In this document: piece after piece, positions 63,501 to 64,000 of the stretch
Layout of the letters: each line of letters opens with the position of its first letter
Position numbering within the stretch: the first letter of the stretch is position 1
Source of the DNA: Entonaema liquescens
Taxonomy: Eukaryota; Ascomycota; Sordariomycetes; Xylariales; Xylariaceae
Reading direction: 5' to 3'
DNA: 64,000 nt
Assembly (NCBI GenBank): GCA_902805475.1
Contig: CADCSX010000001.1
Span: forward strand, 2,666,001 to 2,730,000
Notes under the pieces: model-generated
Told to the model about the DNA's origin: nothing
Seen by the model: only the letters and a program-made list of their open reading frames with translations
Database searches by the model: none
Program-made: the position numbers and the translations under genes

Positions 63501-64000
63501 TATTTAAAAAAAAATCAAAATAAATGTTATAAATAATATTAAATTTTGCTTTAAATTTATATTTATATAAGAAATTGGTTATATTTAAATATTTAATGTT
63601 GTTAATAATATATGTAATATTATTATGTTATTTAATGATATTTTATTTTATTTATATAATATATTTACGAAAATAATACCATTAAACGCATTTAATTACA
63701 TTAATTAAATTTATATAAATAATTTTTATTAACAATATTAATATTGTAAAAAAATGATATAAAAGTATTTTTATTTATAAATTATTAACTTTTATTTATA
63801 AATTATGTTTAAAATAATTTTACAAAATACAATCGTATTTTTTTGAAATTAATATTAATTAATTAATTAAAATTTCAATAATAAAAATATTTTAAAATAT
63901 ATTTGAATATTTATTATTATGGTTGGGAAATATTAAATGTAATTTTAAATAATAAAGTACCATTATAAAATTGTTAATTTACAATAATATTTATACGTAA

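Larger units (their letters stand above)
58407..64000. repeat. Extreme AT-rich block, probably RIP-mutated repeats or heterochromatin/centromere edge
   Basis: The composition changes within a few tens of bases from ordinary to, by eye, well over 90% A+T, and stays so to the window end; many 60-base lines have only one to three G or C. Remaining C is often in CpG. No gene is supported; the only longer frame (62253-62504, Asn/Tyr/Ile only) is a composition artefact. Three degenerate copies of one repeat and a pyrimidine-rich patch are listed separately. Known context: RIP in ascomycetes converts C to T, mainly in CpA, in duplicated DNA and leaves such AT islands. Alternatives are a centromere or subtelomere core. 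Confidence 0.85.

Noticed and set aside
58407..64000. AT block as inserted mitochondrial DNA
   Set aside because: Fungal mitochondrial DNA keeps recognisable genes, tRNAs or rRNA and is less extreme in composition; none is visible here.

Overview
The window is nuclear DNA of a filamentous ascomycete (Pezizomycotina, most likely Sordariomycetes). The signs are short GT..AG introns of about 50-120 bp, 0.5-5 kb intergenic spaces rich in short tandem repeats, a FlbD-type Myb regulator, an ECM14 pseudo-carboxypeptidase, a SYT1-type Sec7-PH protein, and a huge AT-only block that looks like RIP (repeat-induced point mutation) debris. I cannot name the species.

Layout: 1320-3525 (-) PP2A B56 regulatory subunit; 5718-7696 (+) TFIIIC subunit TFC1/Sfc1; 8296-11107 (-) AP-1 gamma-adaptin; 12235-12924 (+) MGST3-like MAPEG protein; 13401-15122 (-) ECM14; 16740-21123 (+) Sec7-PH Arf exchange factor (SYT1-like); 21823-23842 (-) SRP72; 28482-29813 (+) unknown protein with a CxC...CxH cluster and coiled coil; 31373-32776 (+) NCBP3-like cap-binding protein; 33573-35296 (+) unknown coiled-coil protein; 39236-40411 (-) FlbD-like Myb factor; 43710-48694 (-) O-GlcNAc-transferase-like GT41 protein with TPRs; 50890-51663 (-) ribosomal protein L12 (uL11); 52505-55188 (-) SEC23; 56187-58406 (+) unknown Ser/Pro-rich protein; 58407-64000 an almost pure A+T block.

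The genes are mostly housekeeping. Four belong to the secretory pathway (AP-1 gamma, SYT1-like GEF, SRP72, SEC23) and two serve RNA polymerase III or mRNA cap biology (TFC1, NCBP3). They form no operon or biosynthetic cluster. Exon-intron structures were derived by hand from splice sites and family conservation, and the coding lengths close in frame.

Two things stand out. First, three otherwise conserved genes (SYT1-like, SRP72, OGT-like) carry single-base losses in or next to short homopolymers (four in total) that break the conserved frame. This points to residual assembly indels or, less likely, real lesions. Second, the terminal 5.6 kb AT block starts directly after a stop codon, keeps isolated CpG-rich specks, and contains three degenerate copies of one repeat, as expected of heavily RIPed repeats or a centromere/heterochromatin edge.

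The intergenic regions of 2-5 kb show no convincing genes, only microsatellites and recurrent TACCTA/GGTACC-like motifs. I saw no clear novel multi-gene system.
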